A stretch of DNA of 64,000 nt, taken from 21-14-0-10-47-8 sp966211455 (lineage in GTDB: Bacteria; Bdellovibrionota; Bdellovibrionia; Bdellovibrionales; Bdellovibrionaceae). Shown piece by piece: positions 52,262 through 61,252 of the stretch. The stretch lies in NCBI GenBank assembly GCA_966211455.1, contig CBIHNI010000001.1:62001-126000 (forward strand), given 5' to 3'. Each line of letters starts with the position of its first letter. Position 1 is the stretch's first letter. The notes beneath the pieces were generated by a model. That model was not told the origin of the DNA and did not search any database. It saw only the letters and a program-made list of their open reading frames with translations. The position numbers were made by a program, and so were the translations under genes.

Positions 52262-53211
52262 TGATTGATCCGGATAAAGCTTTCTTCGCGCTTGGTTTCG
52301 ATCCAGTTTTTGAAATGCTTTTGAAAAGCCTGCTCGAAAAGCTGACCGCGAATTTTTTCCTTTTCACGCTCAAAGCGCGGATCCGTGATGATCTTTTTGC
52401 TTAAGACCTTGATGATGTGAAAGCCAGCGCGGGTCTGCACGACTTCGGAAACGTCGCCCGCACCCAACGAATGCACGGCCTTTTCCATCTCGGCACTGAA
52501 TTCGCCAGCCTTGAAAACACCCAAGGTGCCGCCGGCCGTGAAGTTTGGATCTTCGCTGTTTTGTTCGGCCATCACGTCAAAAGAAGCGCCATCACGAATT
52601 TTCTTTAAAACTTCGTCTGCGCGATCTTTCGCTGCTTGCGGTCCGCCTTTGCGAGGGTTGAACAGAATATGCGCCAAAGAGTATTCGTAGATACCGGTGT
52701 TTCCGCTGGGATTCATGCGAGTGTACTGTGCCGAAACATCTTCGTCCGAAACGCGAATTTTTGAAGAGATCTCTTGTTCGATCAAAGACTGACGCTCGAT
52801 GCGGGTTTTGATGAAGTCCTGATAATCAGAAGGATTCATCCCTTGAGCTTTGATGGCGTTCATCAGGTCGGCCCGAGAGACATTGTTTTTCTTTGCGATA
52901 TCGCGGATTTCCTGTTCGACGCGTTCGATAGTGACAGACAAGTTCAAACGCTTGATTTCTGAATCCAGAATTTTTTCATTGATCAAATAATCCAGCTGAA
53001 GCTGACGATTATTTTTCAAAGCGTCCTGGCGCTGACCGAAAAGCAAAAGATCATCGATCATGCCACCCGTTTCAACTTTCCGAGCGAATGCTTTTTGATC
53101 CGAAAGCAAAACGATCTCTGTATTCACAACGGCCAAAATGCGATCGACCACCTCGGCAAAAGCAAGGCTAGAGCAAAGGATGGCTGTGGCGAATACAAGT
53201 TTTCGAATCAT
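52258..53211 (-). CDS. surA: SurA-type periplasmic chaperone/peptidyl-prolyl isomerase
   Basis: Periplasmic chaperone for outer-membrane proteins, 317 residues. The signal peptide covers residues 1-19 (cleavage after SLAFA). An N-terminal SurA-like helical domain with the swapped pattern LAVVNTEIVLLSDQ is followed by one parvulin domain near 170-285 (YSLAHILFNPRKGG, ending GFHIIKV). E. coli SurA has two parvulin domains; this has one. It is translationally coupled to its neighbours on both sides (ATGA with the previous gene, GTGA with pdxA). Confidence 0.9.
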   Translation of the reverse strand: MIRKLVFATAILCSSLAFAEVVDRILAVVNTEIVLLSDQKAFARKVETGGMIDDLLLFGQRQDALKNNRQLQLDYLINEKILDSEIKRLNLSVTIERVEQEIRDIAKKNNVSRADLMNAIKAQGMNPSDYQDFIKTRIERQSLIEQEISSKIRVSDEDVSAQYTRMNPSGNTGIYEYSLAHILFNPRKGGPQAAKDRADEVLKKIRDGASFDVMAEQNSEDPNFTAGGTLGVFKAGEFSAEMEKAVHSLGAGDVSEVVQTRAGFHIIKVLSKKIITDPRFEREKEKIRGQLFEQAFQKHFKNWIETKREESFIRINQ

Positions 53212-54185
53212 TTCTGACCTCTTGTCTCCACCGAAATCGCCGAGAGCAATTCGTTGTCTCTCAGGACGCGGCTGGAGCGAATCTGTTTATCGAGCCAGGA
53301 CGCAAATTCCGCCTGCTCTTTTTTTCCGACCAGGGCGGCTACGATCTCGGGGCGAACCTCGTCGACAGCAGCGAATCCAGGGCCTGATTTCCGTTCTACT
53401 TTAAAGATATGAAAGCCGTAAGAGCTTTCGAGAACCTGACTCATGCCGCCAATCGGAAGCGCAAAAGCCTTATCGAAAATATCGACGGAGCCCTTCTCGA
53501 TCCAGCCGACAAGGCCGCCATTCTTGGCCTCGGGCGCGACCGAATACTTTTTCGCCAGATCGGCAAAATCACGCTTCTTAAGCTCGTCACGCACGCTCTG
53601 CGCTTTCGATAGATCGTCCAAAATAATCTGACGAAGATAAATGCGCTCTTTGCGCTTATAAAGGTTCTTATTCTCTTCAAAGTATTTACGAACTTCTTCA
53701 TCTGAAGGCTGCGGGATTTTTTCGGCCAGCTTCTTAAACACTTTGCGTGACAGCAAGGTGTGGCGAAGCTCCTCTTTCCAATCGGACATGGAAAGATTCT
53801 CTTCGGCCAAGGCGCGGCGGAAAGAAAGATCGTCCGGATACGACGAGCGGAACTGATTGATCTCTTTTTCAAGCTCGGGCTCTTCAACCGCAATGCCGTT
53901 GCTGCGAGCAAAATCGTCGATCAATGTTTGTAGAATGAAAACACGAATCACATCTTCTTTGGCGCGCTTGACGTTGTTTGGATCTTTGGCGGCCAGGGCA
54001 TCAAAGTTCTTAAGACGGCGGGCCAAGCGATCCGAAAACTCTTTCGTCGTCATTTGGTGGTCGTTCACCTGAACCACGGGTTTTGAAGCGACACGGGTTG
54101 CCCCCAGATCGCAGCCGATTACAGACAAACCAACGCTCAAATAAAAAAGCCCCGTGATGGCGGGGCTTCTGAAAGAAAATCTCAA
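53208..54185 (-). CDS. Parvulin-type PpiC lipoprotein
   Basis: A 325-residue lipoprotein with an N-terminal SurA-like helical region and a parvulin domain near 190-295. The lipobox is VIGC with C25; Asp at +2 suggests inner-membrane retention. In the first parvulin strand the usual catalytic His is replaced (YLRQIIL), so it may be a chaperone without isomerase activity. The start is TTG 54185 with AAGAGG about six bases upstream; this gives two Arg before the hydrophobic core. A perfect terminator hairpin lies inside the signal-peptide codons (54141-54168). It is the middle of three parvulin genes. Confidence 0.85.
   Translation of the reverse strand: MRFSFRSPAITGLFYLSVGLSVIGCDLGATRVASKPVVQVNDHQMTTKEFSDRLARRLKNFDALAAKDPNNVKRAKEDVIRVFILQTLIDDFARSNGIAVEEPELEKEINQFRSSYPDDLSFRRALAEENLSMSDWKEELRHTLLSRKVFKKLAEKIPQPSDEEVRKYFEENKNLYKRKERIYLRQIILDDLSKAQSVRDELKKRDFADLAKKYSVAPEAKNGGLVGWIEKGSVDIFDKAFALPIGGMSQVLESSYGFHIFKVERKSGPGFAAVDEVRPEIVAALVGKKEQAEFASWLDKQIRSSRVLRDNELLSAISVETRGQK
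54141..54168 (-). terminator. Terminator hairpin inside a lipoprotein signal sequence
   Basis: On the minus strand AAGCCCCG (54161-54168) pairs perfectly with CGGGGCTT (54147-54154) across a six-base loop and is followed by TTTTAT. It has all the features of a rho-independent terminator but lies 17-38 bases inside the next gene, within its signal-peptide codons, just after the upstream parvulin gene. Confidence 0.75.
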
Positions 54186-54194
54186 AGAAACCTC

Positions 54195-55019
54195 TTAGTT
54201 GATCAGTTTTTTATTCACCTGAATCTTGTAGCTCTTTTTCAACTTCTCAAAGTAATCATTAAACGCATCACGACGTTTTTCATCGAACACAGCCGCACGG
54301 ATCGCACGTTTGTTGGCGTTATCGAAACTGCGACGACCCGTCACCTTGATGATGTGGTAACCGAACTGGGTTTCGATCAAACCGGCCACATCACCGACAT
54401 TCATTTTCAGAGCGGTTTCGTAATAATTTGGAACCCAAGTCACACGGTTTCCCCAACCGATATCGCCGCCCGTTTGCTTGCTCATCGGATCGTCCGAGTA
54501 CAACTTCACAAGTTCTTCGAACGGACGTTTGCTTTTTTTGACTTCTTTTTCGTAAATTTCTTCGGCGCGTTTACGAGCTTCAGCTTTTTGTTCGGCTGTC
54601 GCGCCAGGTTTTACTTCGATCAAGATGTGAGAAGTGCGGATCTCTGGATTCTTCTTGTAGTAAGCCTCCATCTCTTTATCCGAGACACTGATCTTTTGGA
54701 CGCGATCGCCGAGATCTTTTTCAAGTAAGGCTTTGTAGAGCTCTTGGCGCATGCGATCTTGAACGACCGGATCGTTTTGCAGTTTGCGTTTTTCTGCCTC
54801 CTGCAAGCCGACTTCGTAACGAACATAGTCTTCAAGAAACTGATCTTTGGTTGGAGGATTCACGGTTTGGCTGCGAATCTCAGCGTACTTTTTATTGAAC
54901 TCGTCCAAAGTGACTGATTTGTTTCCGATCACCGCAACGACTTCTTTCGACTGAGCACCAGCTGTCGAAAGCAGACATGAGACCAAAAGAAAAGTCATAA
55001 GAGCTTGGAAACGCTTCAT
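54195..55019 (-). CDS. PpiC-type parvulin peptidyl-prolyl isomerase
   Basis: A periplasmic parvulin of 274 residues. The signal peptide covers residues 1-22 (ending TAGA). The N-terminal region is helical; the parvulin domain at about 130-235 has RTSHILIEVKPG with the catalytic-type His, GGDIGWG and FGYHIIKV. The C-terminus is basic and helical. It is the first gene of the parvulin run that leads into surA and pdxA. Isomerisation of prolyl bonds in envelope proteins is family knowledge. Confidence 0.9.
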   Translation of the reverse strand: MKRFQALMTFLLVSCLLSTAGAQSKEVVAVIGNKSVTLDEFNKKYAEIRSQTVNPPTKDQFLEDYVRYEVGLQEAEKRKLQNDPVVQDRMRQELYKALLEKDLGDRVQKISVSDKEMEAYYKKNPEIRTSHILIEVKPGATAEQKAEARKRAEEIYEKEVKKSKRPFEELVKLYSDDPMSKQTGGDIGWGNRVTWVPNYYETALKMNVGDVAGLIETQFGYHIIKVTGRRSFDNANKRAIRAAVFDEKRRDAFNDYFEKLKKSYKIQVNKKLIN

Positions 55020-55061
55020 ATTTTGACATCCTTGATTAAAATATAACGTCTACATTAAAGG

Positions 55062-55736
55062 CTAACTGACAGAGGTAGGAGCGTCTATTTTTTTGAGGGC
55101 CCAGGTCTGGGCGTTGCGCAAGGCGTCTTCGACTTGAGAGGCGAGCTCTTCAGAGCGTGGATCCATGTCTTTTGTGACTGGACCAATCGGCCCTTCCCAC
55201 TTCATGTAGATCTTGGCAAAAGGCTTCGGTAGATAAGCTTTGTTCCAGGCTTTTTCAAAGACCCATTTATGTGAACAAGCAACTCCGACAGAGTAAATCG
55301 GGCTGTTCATCAGGCGGCTGATCTCAAAAACACCGGGTTTTACTTTGTAAATCGGACCCTTAGGCCCATCGACGGCAAAGCTCGAATTTCTTTTTTCTTC
55401 GCGCACGATGCGAACTAGACCCTTCAGAGCGTTGATCGCACCACGCGTGGAAGATCCGCGCGTCGTCACGCCACCCAGCAGGTGAATCACCGTGTTCATC
55501 ATTTCGCCGTCTTTGCTGGTCGAGGTGATGGTCGCAATTCGGTAGCGACCAATCAGATAAATCAAAGCCACCTCGTCCCCATGCCAATGCGCAAAGATCA
55601 AAGGCTCTTTGTTAGCGATGGATTTTTTCATTTCATCCGGCTCTTCAACCGTCACCCGCCAAGTGGCAGAGAGGGTTTTAAAGAAGAGCCAGACAACGAA
55701 GCCGAGAATGTATTTACGAAACCAAAGTTCGATCAA
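55062..55736 (-). CDS. DUF374-family lysophospholipid acyltransferase-like protein
   Basis: A 224-residue membrane-associated protein of the DUF374 family. It has an N-terminal hydrophobic helix, the active-site-like block FAHWHGDEVALIY with His near residue 50, RGSSTRGAINAL near residue 93, and VDGPKGP near residue 123. Members include LpxJ-type lipid A secondary acyltransferases, so acylation of lipid A or another lipid is plausible. The start is TTG 55736 overlapping the etfA stop (TTGA); no better ATG fits the family N-terminus. Its coupling to etfBA is unusual. Confidence 0.85.
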   Translation of the reverse strand: MIELWFRKYILGFVVWLFFKTLSATWRVTVEEPDEMKKSIANKEPLIFAHWHGDEVALIYLIGRYRIATITSTSKDGEMMNTVIHLLGGVTTRGSSTRGAINALKGLVRIVREEKRNSSFAVDGPKGPIYKVKPGVFEISRLMNSPIYSVGVACSHKWVFEKAWNKAYLPKPFAKIYMKWEGPIGPVTKDMDPRSEELASQVEDALRNAQTWALKKIDAPTSVS

Positions 55737-56701
55737 TGATGAAGAGCCTTTTTGAATTCTTCAGTCAATTTTGGAACCACGTCGAACAAATCACCGACGA
55801 TTCCGTAAGTCGCCTTCTGGAAGATCGGAGCATTTGGATCGTTGTTGATCGCGACAATCACTTTTGATCCGGACATGCCCGCCAAGTGCTGAATCGCACC
55901 CGAGATTCCAACCGCGATGTACAAGGTTGGGGCCACTGTTTTACCGGTTTGTCCAACCTGCATTCCGTGACTCACCCATCCGGCGTCAACCACCGCGCGA
56001 GAGGCGCCCACCGTTGCTCCCAGAACCTCAGCCAGATCGTTCAAAAGTTTAAAGTTTCCAGCCTCTTTCAAACCACGACCGCCAGAAACGATGATGTTCG
56101 CCTCTGTCAGATCCAGTTTTTCAGACGCACCTTTGACGACTTCTTTGATCAAGGTTTTCAGGTCCGCTTTTGCGGCCGCGTGCTCAACAACATTTGCTGT
56201 CACACCCGCAGCTGGCGGATCGATTGGCAATTGGTTCGCACGCATTAGAACGATTTTTACCGGGCTGTCTTGGAAAGTCATTTTTGCAAAAACTTTTCCA
56301 GAGTAAGTCGGACGCTTCACGGTGACATCGTCACCAGAAATGGTCAGCTCTGTGCAATCGCTTAAGACACCTGTGTTCAGGTGCGCTGCCACGCGTGGGA
56401 AAAGATCTTTTCCCAAAGAGCTTGAAGATGCCAAGATGATGGTTGGCTTGATTTCGGCAACCGCCTTGCTCATCATTTCAGTGAAAAGCTCGGGGTTGTA
56501 TTGATCGAAGCTTGCATCTTTAAACATGTGAACTTCGGTTGCACCATATGCCGCACATTCATTGGCGAAGCTTGGCGCCTGCGATCCGCCAATCAAAGCC
56601 GCAACAGTCTGGCCCGATTTCTTAGCCGCCGTCAGAAGCTCTTGGGCGCTGCGCTTGATTTTGCCATTTGATGATTCAACGAAAACTAAAATTTTACCCA
56701 T
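55733..56701 (-). CDS. etfA: Electron transfer flavoprotein alpha subunit
   Basis: FAD-binding subunit of ETF, which carries electrons from acyl-CoA and other dehydrogenases; 322 residues. The C-terminal FAD domain shows GGRGLKEAGNF, GASRAVVDAGW, HGMQVGQTGKTVAPTLY and AVGISGAIQHLAGM, all family signatures. It follows etfB by 12 bases. The ETF-quinone oxidoreductase gene is not in the window. Confidence 0.95.
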   Translation of the reverse strand: MGKILVFVESSNGKIKRSAQELLTAAKKSGQTVAALIGGSQAPSFANECAAYGATEVHMFKDASFDQYNPELFTEMMSKAVAEIKPTIILASSSSLGKDLFPRVAAHLNTGVLSDCTELTISGDDVTVKRPTYSGKVFAKMTFQDSPVKIVLMRANQLPIDPPAAGVTANVVEHAAAKADLKTLIKEVVKGASEKLDLTEANIIVSGGRGLKEAGNFKLLNDLAEVLGATVGASRAVVDAGWVSHGMQVGQTGKTVAPTLYIAVGISGAIQHLAGMSGSKVIVAINNDPNAPIFQKATYGIVGDLFDVVPKLTEEFKKALHH

Positions 56702-56713
56702 GATTCAAATCCT

Positions 56714-57487
56714 TTACAGAACTTTAGCTTCATCACGAAGCGATTTGACCAATGCCGAAACCTGGGCCGATGCATCGCCCGTCAAAAGCTTTACGGCTGG
56801 CTTGTCAGCTGGCAATTCCAAAGAAACAGTCTTCACTTTCGCTGTTGCGCCACCGGCAACCGCCGCGAAATCCAGCTCTTTGATCACTTTCTTTTTGGCC
56901 TTCATGATGCCCGGAAGGCTTGCGTAACGAGGCATGTTCAACCCCTTATTCGCAGCCACCACAGCCGGAGTCAGCATCTGCACGATTTCCTTTGCGCCGC
57001 CTTCCACATCTCTTTCCACAGTCACGTTTTCCGCGGTCATCGTAAATTTCGAGACCACCGTTGTGTGCGGAACCTTCAAGAATTCAGCCACCATTTGGCT
57101 CACTGACGAGGCATTGTCATCGATCGCCAGCTTGCCGGTGAAGATCACCTTACCGCCGCCTTCTTGCTGGATAACGGCAGCCAAAGCTTTTGCCGTTTGG
57201 AACGGATCTACATTTTCTGGAGAGTCGATGGCAATACCTTCGTCTGCTCCCATCGCCAAAGCCGTGCGGATGGTTTCAACCGTTCGCTTCTTTGGACCGA
57301 CGCTCAGAACCCAGACCTGCGATCCGGCATTGGCGTCGCGAGTTTTGATAGCCTCTTCGACGGCGAATTCGTCGTAAGGGTTCATCACCCACTTAATACC
57401 CGTTGTGTCAATTGACTGAGAGTCCGCCCCGATCTTGATCTTCGTCTCGGTATCCGGAACTTGCTTGATACAAACAAAAATCTTCAT
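56714..57487 (-). CDS. etfB: Electron transfer flavoprotein beta subunit
   Basis: AMP-binding partner of EtfA, 257 residues from ATG 57487. The N-terminus MKIFVCIKQVPDTETKIKI and the block ALAMGADEGIAIDSP match the family; VERDVEGG is also present. The open frame extends to 57523 but the family N-terminus and GGTGAAG upstream favour 57487. It starts the etfB-etfA-DUF374 unit, divergent from sdhC. Confidence 0.95.
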   Translation of the reverse strand: MKIFVCIKQVPDTETKIKIGADSQSIDTTGIKWVMNPYDEFAVEEAIKTRDANAGSQVWVLSVGPKKRTVETIRTALAMGADEGIAIDSPENVDPFQTAKALAAVIQQEGGGKVIFTGKLAIDDNASSVSQMVAEFLKVPHTTVVSKFTMTAENVTVERDVEGGAKEIVQMLTPAVVAANKGLNMPRYASLPGIMKAKKKVIKELDFAAVAGGATAKVKTVSLELPADKPAVKLLTGDASAQVSALVKSLRDEAKVL

Positions 57488-57669
57488 ATCTTCACCGTTT
57501 CCTAGTTGTTTAAGCGCTCGCAATATCAGTCAAAAAATGAATCGAATCAAAGCTTTCTTGAGGTCGGTAACATGATGCTCCGACTAGACAAAAAAGCCCC
57601 GTGGGTCTACAAATGAAAACAGATTGAAAACGCAGCTTTGAGATTCTTTTCCAGTTAAAGGACACCACG

Positions 57670-58344
57670 ATGGAAGTTACAGCGACTCGTCCGTTTTTCC
57701 TCTCCAGCATCGGCAAGAAATACCTGATGGGCTTTACGGGCCTGATTTGGGCCGGTTTCGTTCTCTCACACATGCTCGGCAATATGCTGATTTTGGTGAG
57801 CCCCGACGCTTATAACAAATATGGTCACGGCATTGTGACCAGCGGGATTTTGATCCCGGCCGAGATCGTTCTGGTTCTGGCCTTTGTGGTTCACGTGTTG
57901 ATGGCGGTTTTGCTGACGGTTGAAAACCGAAAAGCCCGCGGCAGCCGATATGCGGTGACACCAAAAGGTGACAAGGGCGGATCCTTGGCTTCAAGAACCA
58001 TGGCCATGCAGGGAAGTATCGTGTTGGTGTTTGTGATCCTTCACCTCATCACTTTCAAATTCGGAACCTACTATGAAACGACTGTCGGCGGAGTCCAAAT
58101 GCGCGACCTTCACCGTCTGATCATCGAAGTTTTCCACAACCCGGCGTATGTGACTTGGTACTGTGTTGCGCTTGTGATTTTGGGATTCCACTTGCGCCAC
58201 GGGGTGCAGTCGATCTTCCAATCTTTCGGTTTTAAAAATGATCACTATGCACCGATGATTCAAAAAGCGGCGATTGCCTATGGTGTGATTGTGATTCTTG
58301 GATTTCTTTCTCAACCCTTCTATGTGTACTTCATCGCGGGATAG
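57670..58344 (+). CDS. sdhC: Succinate dehydrogenase cytochrome b subunit
   Basis: Membrane anchor of complex II, 224 residues with five hydrophobic helices. Several His residues lie in or near helices (LSHMLGNM, FVVHVLMAV, LHLITFK, GFHLRHGVQS), as expected for the di-haem cytochrome of type B enzymes that use menaquinone. A single fused anchor replaces separate SdhC and SdhD. AAAGGAC precedes the ATG. It is the first gene of sdhCAB. Confidence 0.93.
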   Translation: MEVTATRPFFLSSIGKKYLMGFTGLIWAGFVLSHMLGNMLILVSPDAYNKYGHGIVTSGILIPAEIVLVLAFVVHVLMAVLLTVENRKARGSRYAVTPKGDKGGSLASRTMAMQGSIVLVFVILHLITFKFGTYYETTVGGVQMRDLHRLIIEVFHNPAYVTWYCVALVILGFHLRHGVQSIFQSFGFKNDHYAPMIQKAAIAYGVIVILGFLSQPFYVYFIAG

Positions 58345-58353
58345 GTAATAAAT

Positions 58354-60267
58354 ATGGCAACACTTGACGGCAAAGTTCCCTCTGGTCCCATCGATCAAAA
58401 ATGGGACGATCATAAATTTCATATGAAGCTGGTGAACCCGGCCAACAAACGAAAGCACACAGTGATTGTGGTGGGAACCGGCTTGGCGGGTGCCAGTGCC
58501 GCGGCTTCTTTGGGAGAGCTCGGTTACAATGTGAAAGCTTTCTGCGTTCACGAATCTCCCCGTCGCGCGCACTCGGTGGCAGCACAAGGCGGGATCAACG
58601 CGGCAAAAAACTACAAAAATGACGGCGACAGCATCCAGCGTCTTTTCTACGACACGGTTAAGGGCGGTGACTTCCGTGCGCGCGAAGCGAACGTGTACCG
58701 CTTGGCTCAGGTGTCGACTCAGATTATCGATCAGTGCGTGGCCCAAGGTGTTCCTTTGGCACGCGAATACGGCGGACTTTTGTCAAACCGTTCATTCGGT
58801 GGAGCGCAGGTATCGCGCACGTTCTATGCTCGCGGTCAAACCGGTCAGCAGCTTTTGTTGGGTGCTTATCAGGCGATGATGAGACAGGTTGAAAAGAAAC
58901 AAGTACAGCTTTTCAATAAGCGCGAAGTTTTAGATATCGTGATGATCAACGGACAAGCTCGTGGCGTTGTCGCTCGCAATCTGCAAACGGGCGCGATCGA
59001 ATCTCACGAAGCGGATGTTGTGGTGCTTGCGACGGGCGGGTACTCGAACGTTTTCTTCCTTTCAACAAATGCGATGGCTTGTGCGGTGACGGCGGCGTGG
59101 AAAGCTCACAAACGTGGGGCTTACTTTGCTAATCCGTGCTTCACGCAAATTCACCCGACGTGCATTCCGGTTTCGGGCGAGCTGCAGTCGAAACTGACTT
59201 TGATGTCTGAATCTTTGCGAAATGACGGACGCGTTTGGGTGCCGAAAACGAAAGGCGACAAGCGGCCTCCGGCTCAAATTCCTGAAAATGAGCGCGACTA
59301 TTATCTTGAGCGCATTTATCCAAGCTTCGGAAATCTGGCGCCGCGAGACGTGGCTTCTCGTCAGGCGAAATATCGCGTGGACGAAGGTTACGGCGTGGGT
59401 CCGACGGGCGTCGCAGTCTATTTGGATTTCAAAGACGCGATTCAGCGTTTGGGCGCTAAGGCGATTTCAGAAAAATACGGAAACCTGTTCGAGATGTACG
59501 AAAAAATCACCGGACAAAATCCATATGAAACTCCGATGTGCATTTATCCGGCTCCGCACTACACCATGGGTGGTTTGTGGGTGGATTACAACTTGATGAG
59601 CAACATTCCAGGATTGTTTGTCGCTGGCGAAGCGAACTTCTCGGATCACGGTGCAAACCGCCTGGGAGCTTCAGCTTTGATGCAAGGTTTGGCTGATGGA
59701 TATTTCGTTCTGCCGTTCACCGTCGGCAATTACATTGCCGGAACAAAAATCGAAAAAGTTCAAACGACACACGACGCTTTCAAGGCGGCCGAAGACAATG
59801 TGAAGTCGACGATCAACAAGATGATGTCGATCAAAGGTTCGCGCACCGTGGACAGCATTCACAAAGAACTGGGCCGAATCATGTGGGAAAATTGCGGCAT
59901 GGGCCGCAATGAAAAGGGCCTAAAGTCAGCTTTAGAGCAAATTCCAAAATTGCGTGAAGAGTTCTGGAGCAATGTTCGCATTCCGGGCGAAGCAAACGAT
60001 GTCAATCCCGAGCTTGAAAAGGCGGGCCGCGTGGCCGACTTTATCGAGCTTGGCGAGCTGATGTGCCGAGACGCTTTGGAGCGCAAAGAATCTTGCGGTG
60101 GACACTTCCGCGAAGAGTATCAAGAAAATGGCGAAGCAAAACGCGATGATGAAAACTTCTGTTATGTGGCCGCTTGGGAACATAACGGTGTCGGCAAGCC
60201 CGCGACTTTGCACAAAGAAGAGCTGAAGTTTGAAAATGTCAAACTCGCAACACGGTCATACAAATAG
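58354..60267 (+). CDS. sdhA: Succinate dehydrogenase/fumarate reductase flavoprotein subunit
   Basis: FAD subunit that oxidises succinate or reduces fumarate; 637 residues. The FAD fold is GTGLAGASAAASLGELGYN. HSVAAQGGINAAKN includes the His for covalent FAD. Other blocks are RTFYARGQTGQQLLLG, HPTCIP and NRLGASALMQ. Length and motifs fit type B enzymes rather than E. coli SdhA (588). It starts nine bases after sdhC and is followed by sdhB after three bases. Confidence 0.96.
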   Translation: MATLDGKVPSGPIDQKWDDHKFHMKLVNPANKRKHTVIVVGTGLAGASAAASLGELGYNVKAFCVHESPRRAHSVAAQGGINAAKNYKNDGDSIQRLFYDTVKGGDFRAREANVYRLAQVSTQIIDQCVAQGVPLAREYGGLLSNRSFGGAQVSRTFYARGQTGQQLLLGAYQAMMRQVEKKQVQLFNKREVLDIVMINGQARGVVARNLQTGAIESHEADVVVLATGGYSNVFFLSTNAMACAVTAAWKAHKRGAYFANPCFTQIHPTCIPVSGELQSKLTLMSESLRNDGRVWVPKTKGDKRPPAQIPENERDYYLERIYPSFGNLAPRDVASRQAKYRVDEGYGVGPTGVAVYLDFKDAIQRLGAKAISEKYGNLFEMYEKITGQNPYETPMCIYPAPHYTMGGLWVDYNLMSNIPGLFVAGEANFSDHGANRLGASALMQGLADGYFVLPFTVGNYIAGTKIEKVQTTHDAFKAAEDNVKSTINKMMSIKGSRTVDSIHKELGRIMWENCGMGRNEKGLKSALEQIPKLREEFWSNVRIPGEANDVNPELEKAGRVADFIELGELMCRDALERKESCGGHFREEYQENGEAKRDDENFCYVAAWEHNGVGKPATLHKEELKFENVKLATRSYK

Positions 60268-60270
60268 AGG

Positions 60271-61071
60271 TTGGACATGGGAAGCGGATCAGGAAAAGTA
60301 CTGAATTTGAAATTGAAAGTTTGGCGCCAGAAATCGGCGAAAGACCAAGGACACTTTGTCGATCTTGATGCCAAGAACGTTTCCGAAGACGCTTCGTTTT
60401 TGGAAATGCTTGACCAGGTCAATGAACAGCTTGTGATGAAGGGCGAAGAACCAATCGTCTTCGATCACGACTGTCGCGAAGGCATTTGCGGAAGCTGCGG
60501 CTTTATGATCAACGGTCAGGCGCACGGTCCAATGAAACACACGACGGTTTGTCAGCTGCACATGCGCAACTTCCAGGACGGCGAAACCTTGGTGTTGGAA
60601 CCATGGCGCGCCAATGCGTTTCCAATCGTCAAAGACTTGATGACCAATCGTTCGGCTTTGGATCGCATTATCGAAGCGGGCGGATATATCTCGGTCGACA
60701 CCGGAAATGCTCAGGACGCAAACAGCTTGCCGATTCCAAAACCAGATGCGGATGCGGCTTTTGAATCGGCGACTTGTATTGGTTGCGGAGCCTGCGTTGC
60801 CAGCTGCAAAAACGCTTCGGCGATGCTCTTCACTTCGGCGAAGATCACTCACCTAGCGTTGCTGCCACAAGGACAAGTCGAAAGAAATGAACGAGTCACC
60901 GACATGGTCGCACAAATGGATGCCGAAGGTTTCGGAAACTGCACCACGACCGGCGCGTGCTCGGCCTCGTGTCCAAAAGGAATCTCTCTGTCAAACATCG
61001 CGCTGATGAACCGGGAGCTCTTCAAAGCCAGCCTCAATAAAAAGAAAACCGTCGAAGGCGACGGCATCTAA
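60271..61071 (+). CDS. sdhB: Succinate dehydrogenase iron-sulfur subunit
   Basis: Electron-transfer subunit of complex II, 266 residues. The 2Fe-2S ligands are C66, C71, C74 and C92 (CREGICGSCG); the 4Fe-4S ligands C167, C170 and C173 with C232; the 3Fe-4S ligands C177, C222 and C228. The motif CIGCGACVASC is intact. The 3Fe-4S assignment follows family spacing. It ends the sdhCAB operon, with a terminator about 90 bases downstream. Confidence 0.96.
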   Translation: MDMGSGSGKVLNLKLKVWRQKSAKDQGHFVDLDAKNVSEDASFLEMLDQVNEQLVMKGEEPIVFDHDCREGICGSCGFMINGQAHGPMKHTTVCQLHMRNFQDGETLVLEPWRANAFPIVKDLMTNRSALDRIIEAGGYISVDTGNAQDANSLPIPKPDADAAFESATCIGCGACVASCKNASAMLFTSAKITHLALLPQGQVERNERVTDMVAQMDAEGFGNCTTTGACSASCPKGISLSNIALMNRELFKASLNKKKTVEGDGI

Positions 61072-61100
61072 AAGTGCCAGGCCCCATTTCCGGACGCGGT

Positions 61101-61135
61101 CAGACGAAAGGTACGACGTACCTTCCGTCCGTCTG
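61101..61135. repeat. Nested palindrome, GGTAC element copy A
   Basis: AAGGTAC-GAC-GTACCTT (61108-61124) lies inside outer arms CAGACG (61101-61106) and CGTCTG (61130-61135), giving a nested hairpin. It is just after sdhB and is followed by ACCTTTT. A second copy with the core GGTACggcGTACC lies 110 bases further on. Confidence 0.7.
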
Positions 61136-61162
61136 CATGACCTTTTGAGAATAAAACTACTG

Positions 61163-61196
61163 AAGAGGAGGCTAAAAACCTCCTCTTTCTTTTTTC
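61163..61196 (+). terminator. Intrinsic terminator of sdhCAB
   Basis: AAGAGGAGG (61163-61171) pairs with CCTCCTCTT (61179-61187) across a seven-base loop and runs into TCTTTTTT. It lies between the two GGTAC palindromes. Confidence 0.85.
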
Positions 61197-61205
61197 CCTC
61201 CGACT

Positions 61206-61252
61206 GCCGCAGAGTGATAAAAGGTACGGCGTACCCACCGACCCTGTGCGGC
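61206..61252. repeat. Nested palindrome, GGTAC element copy B
   Basis: GGTAC-GGC-GTACC (61223-61235) lies inside outer arms GCCGCA (61206-61211) and TGCGGC (61247-61252). It is followed by TCACCTTTTTTCC. Same plan and nearly the same core as copy A, with different outer arms. Confidence 0.7.
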
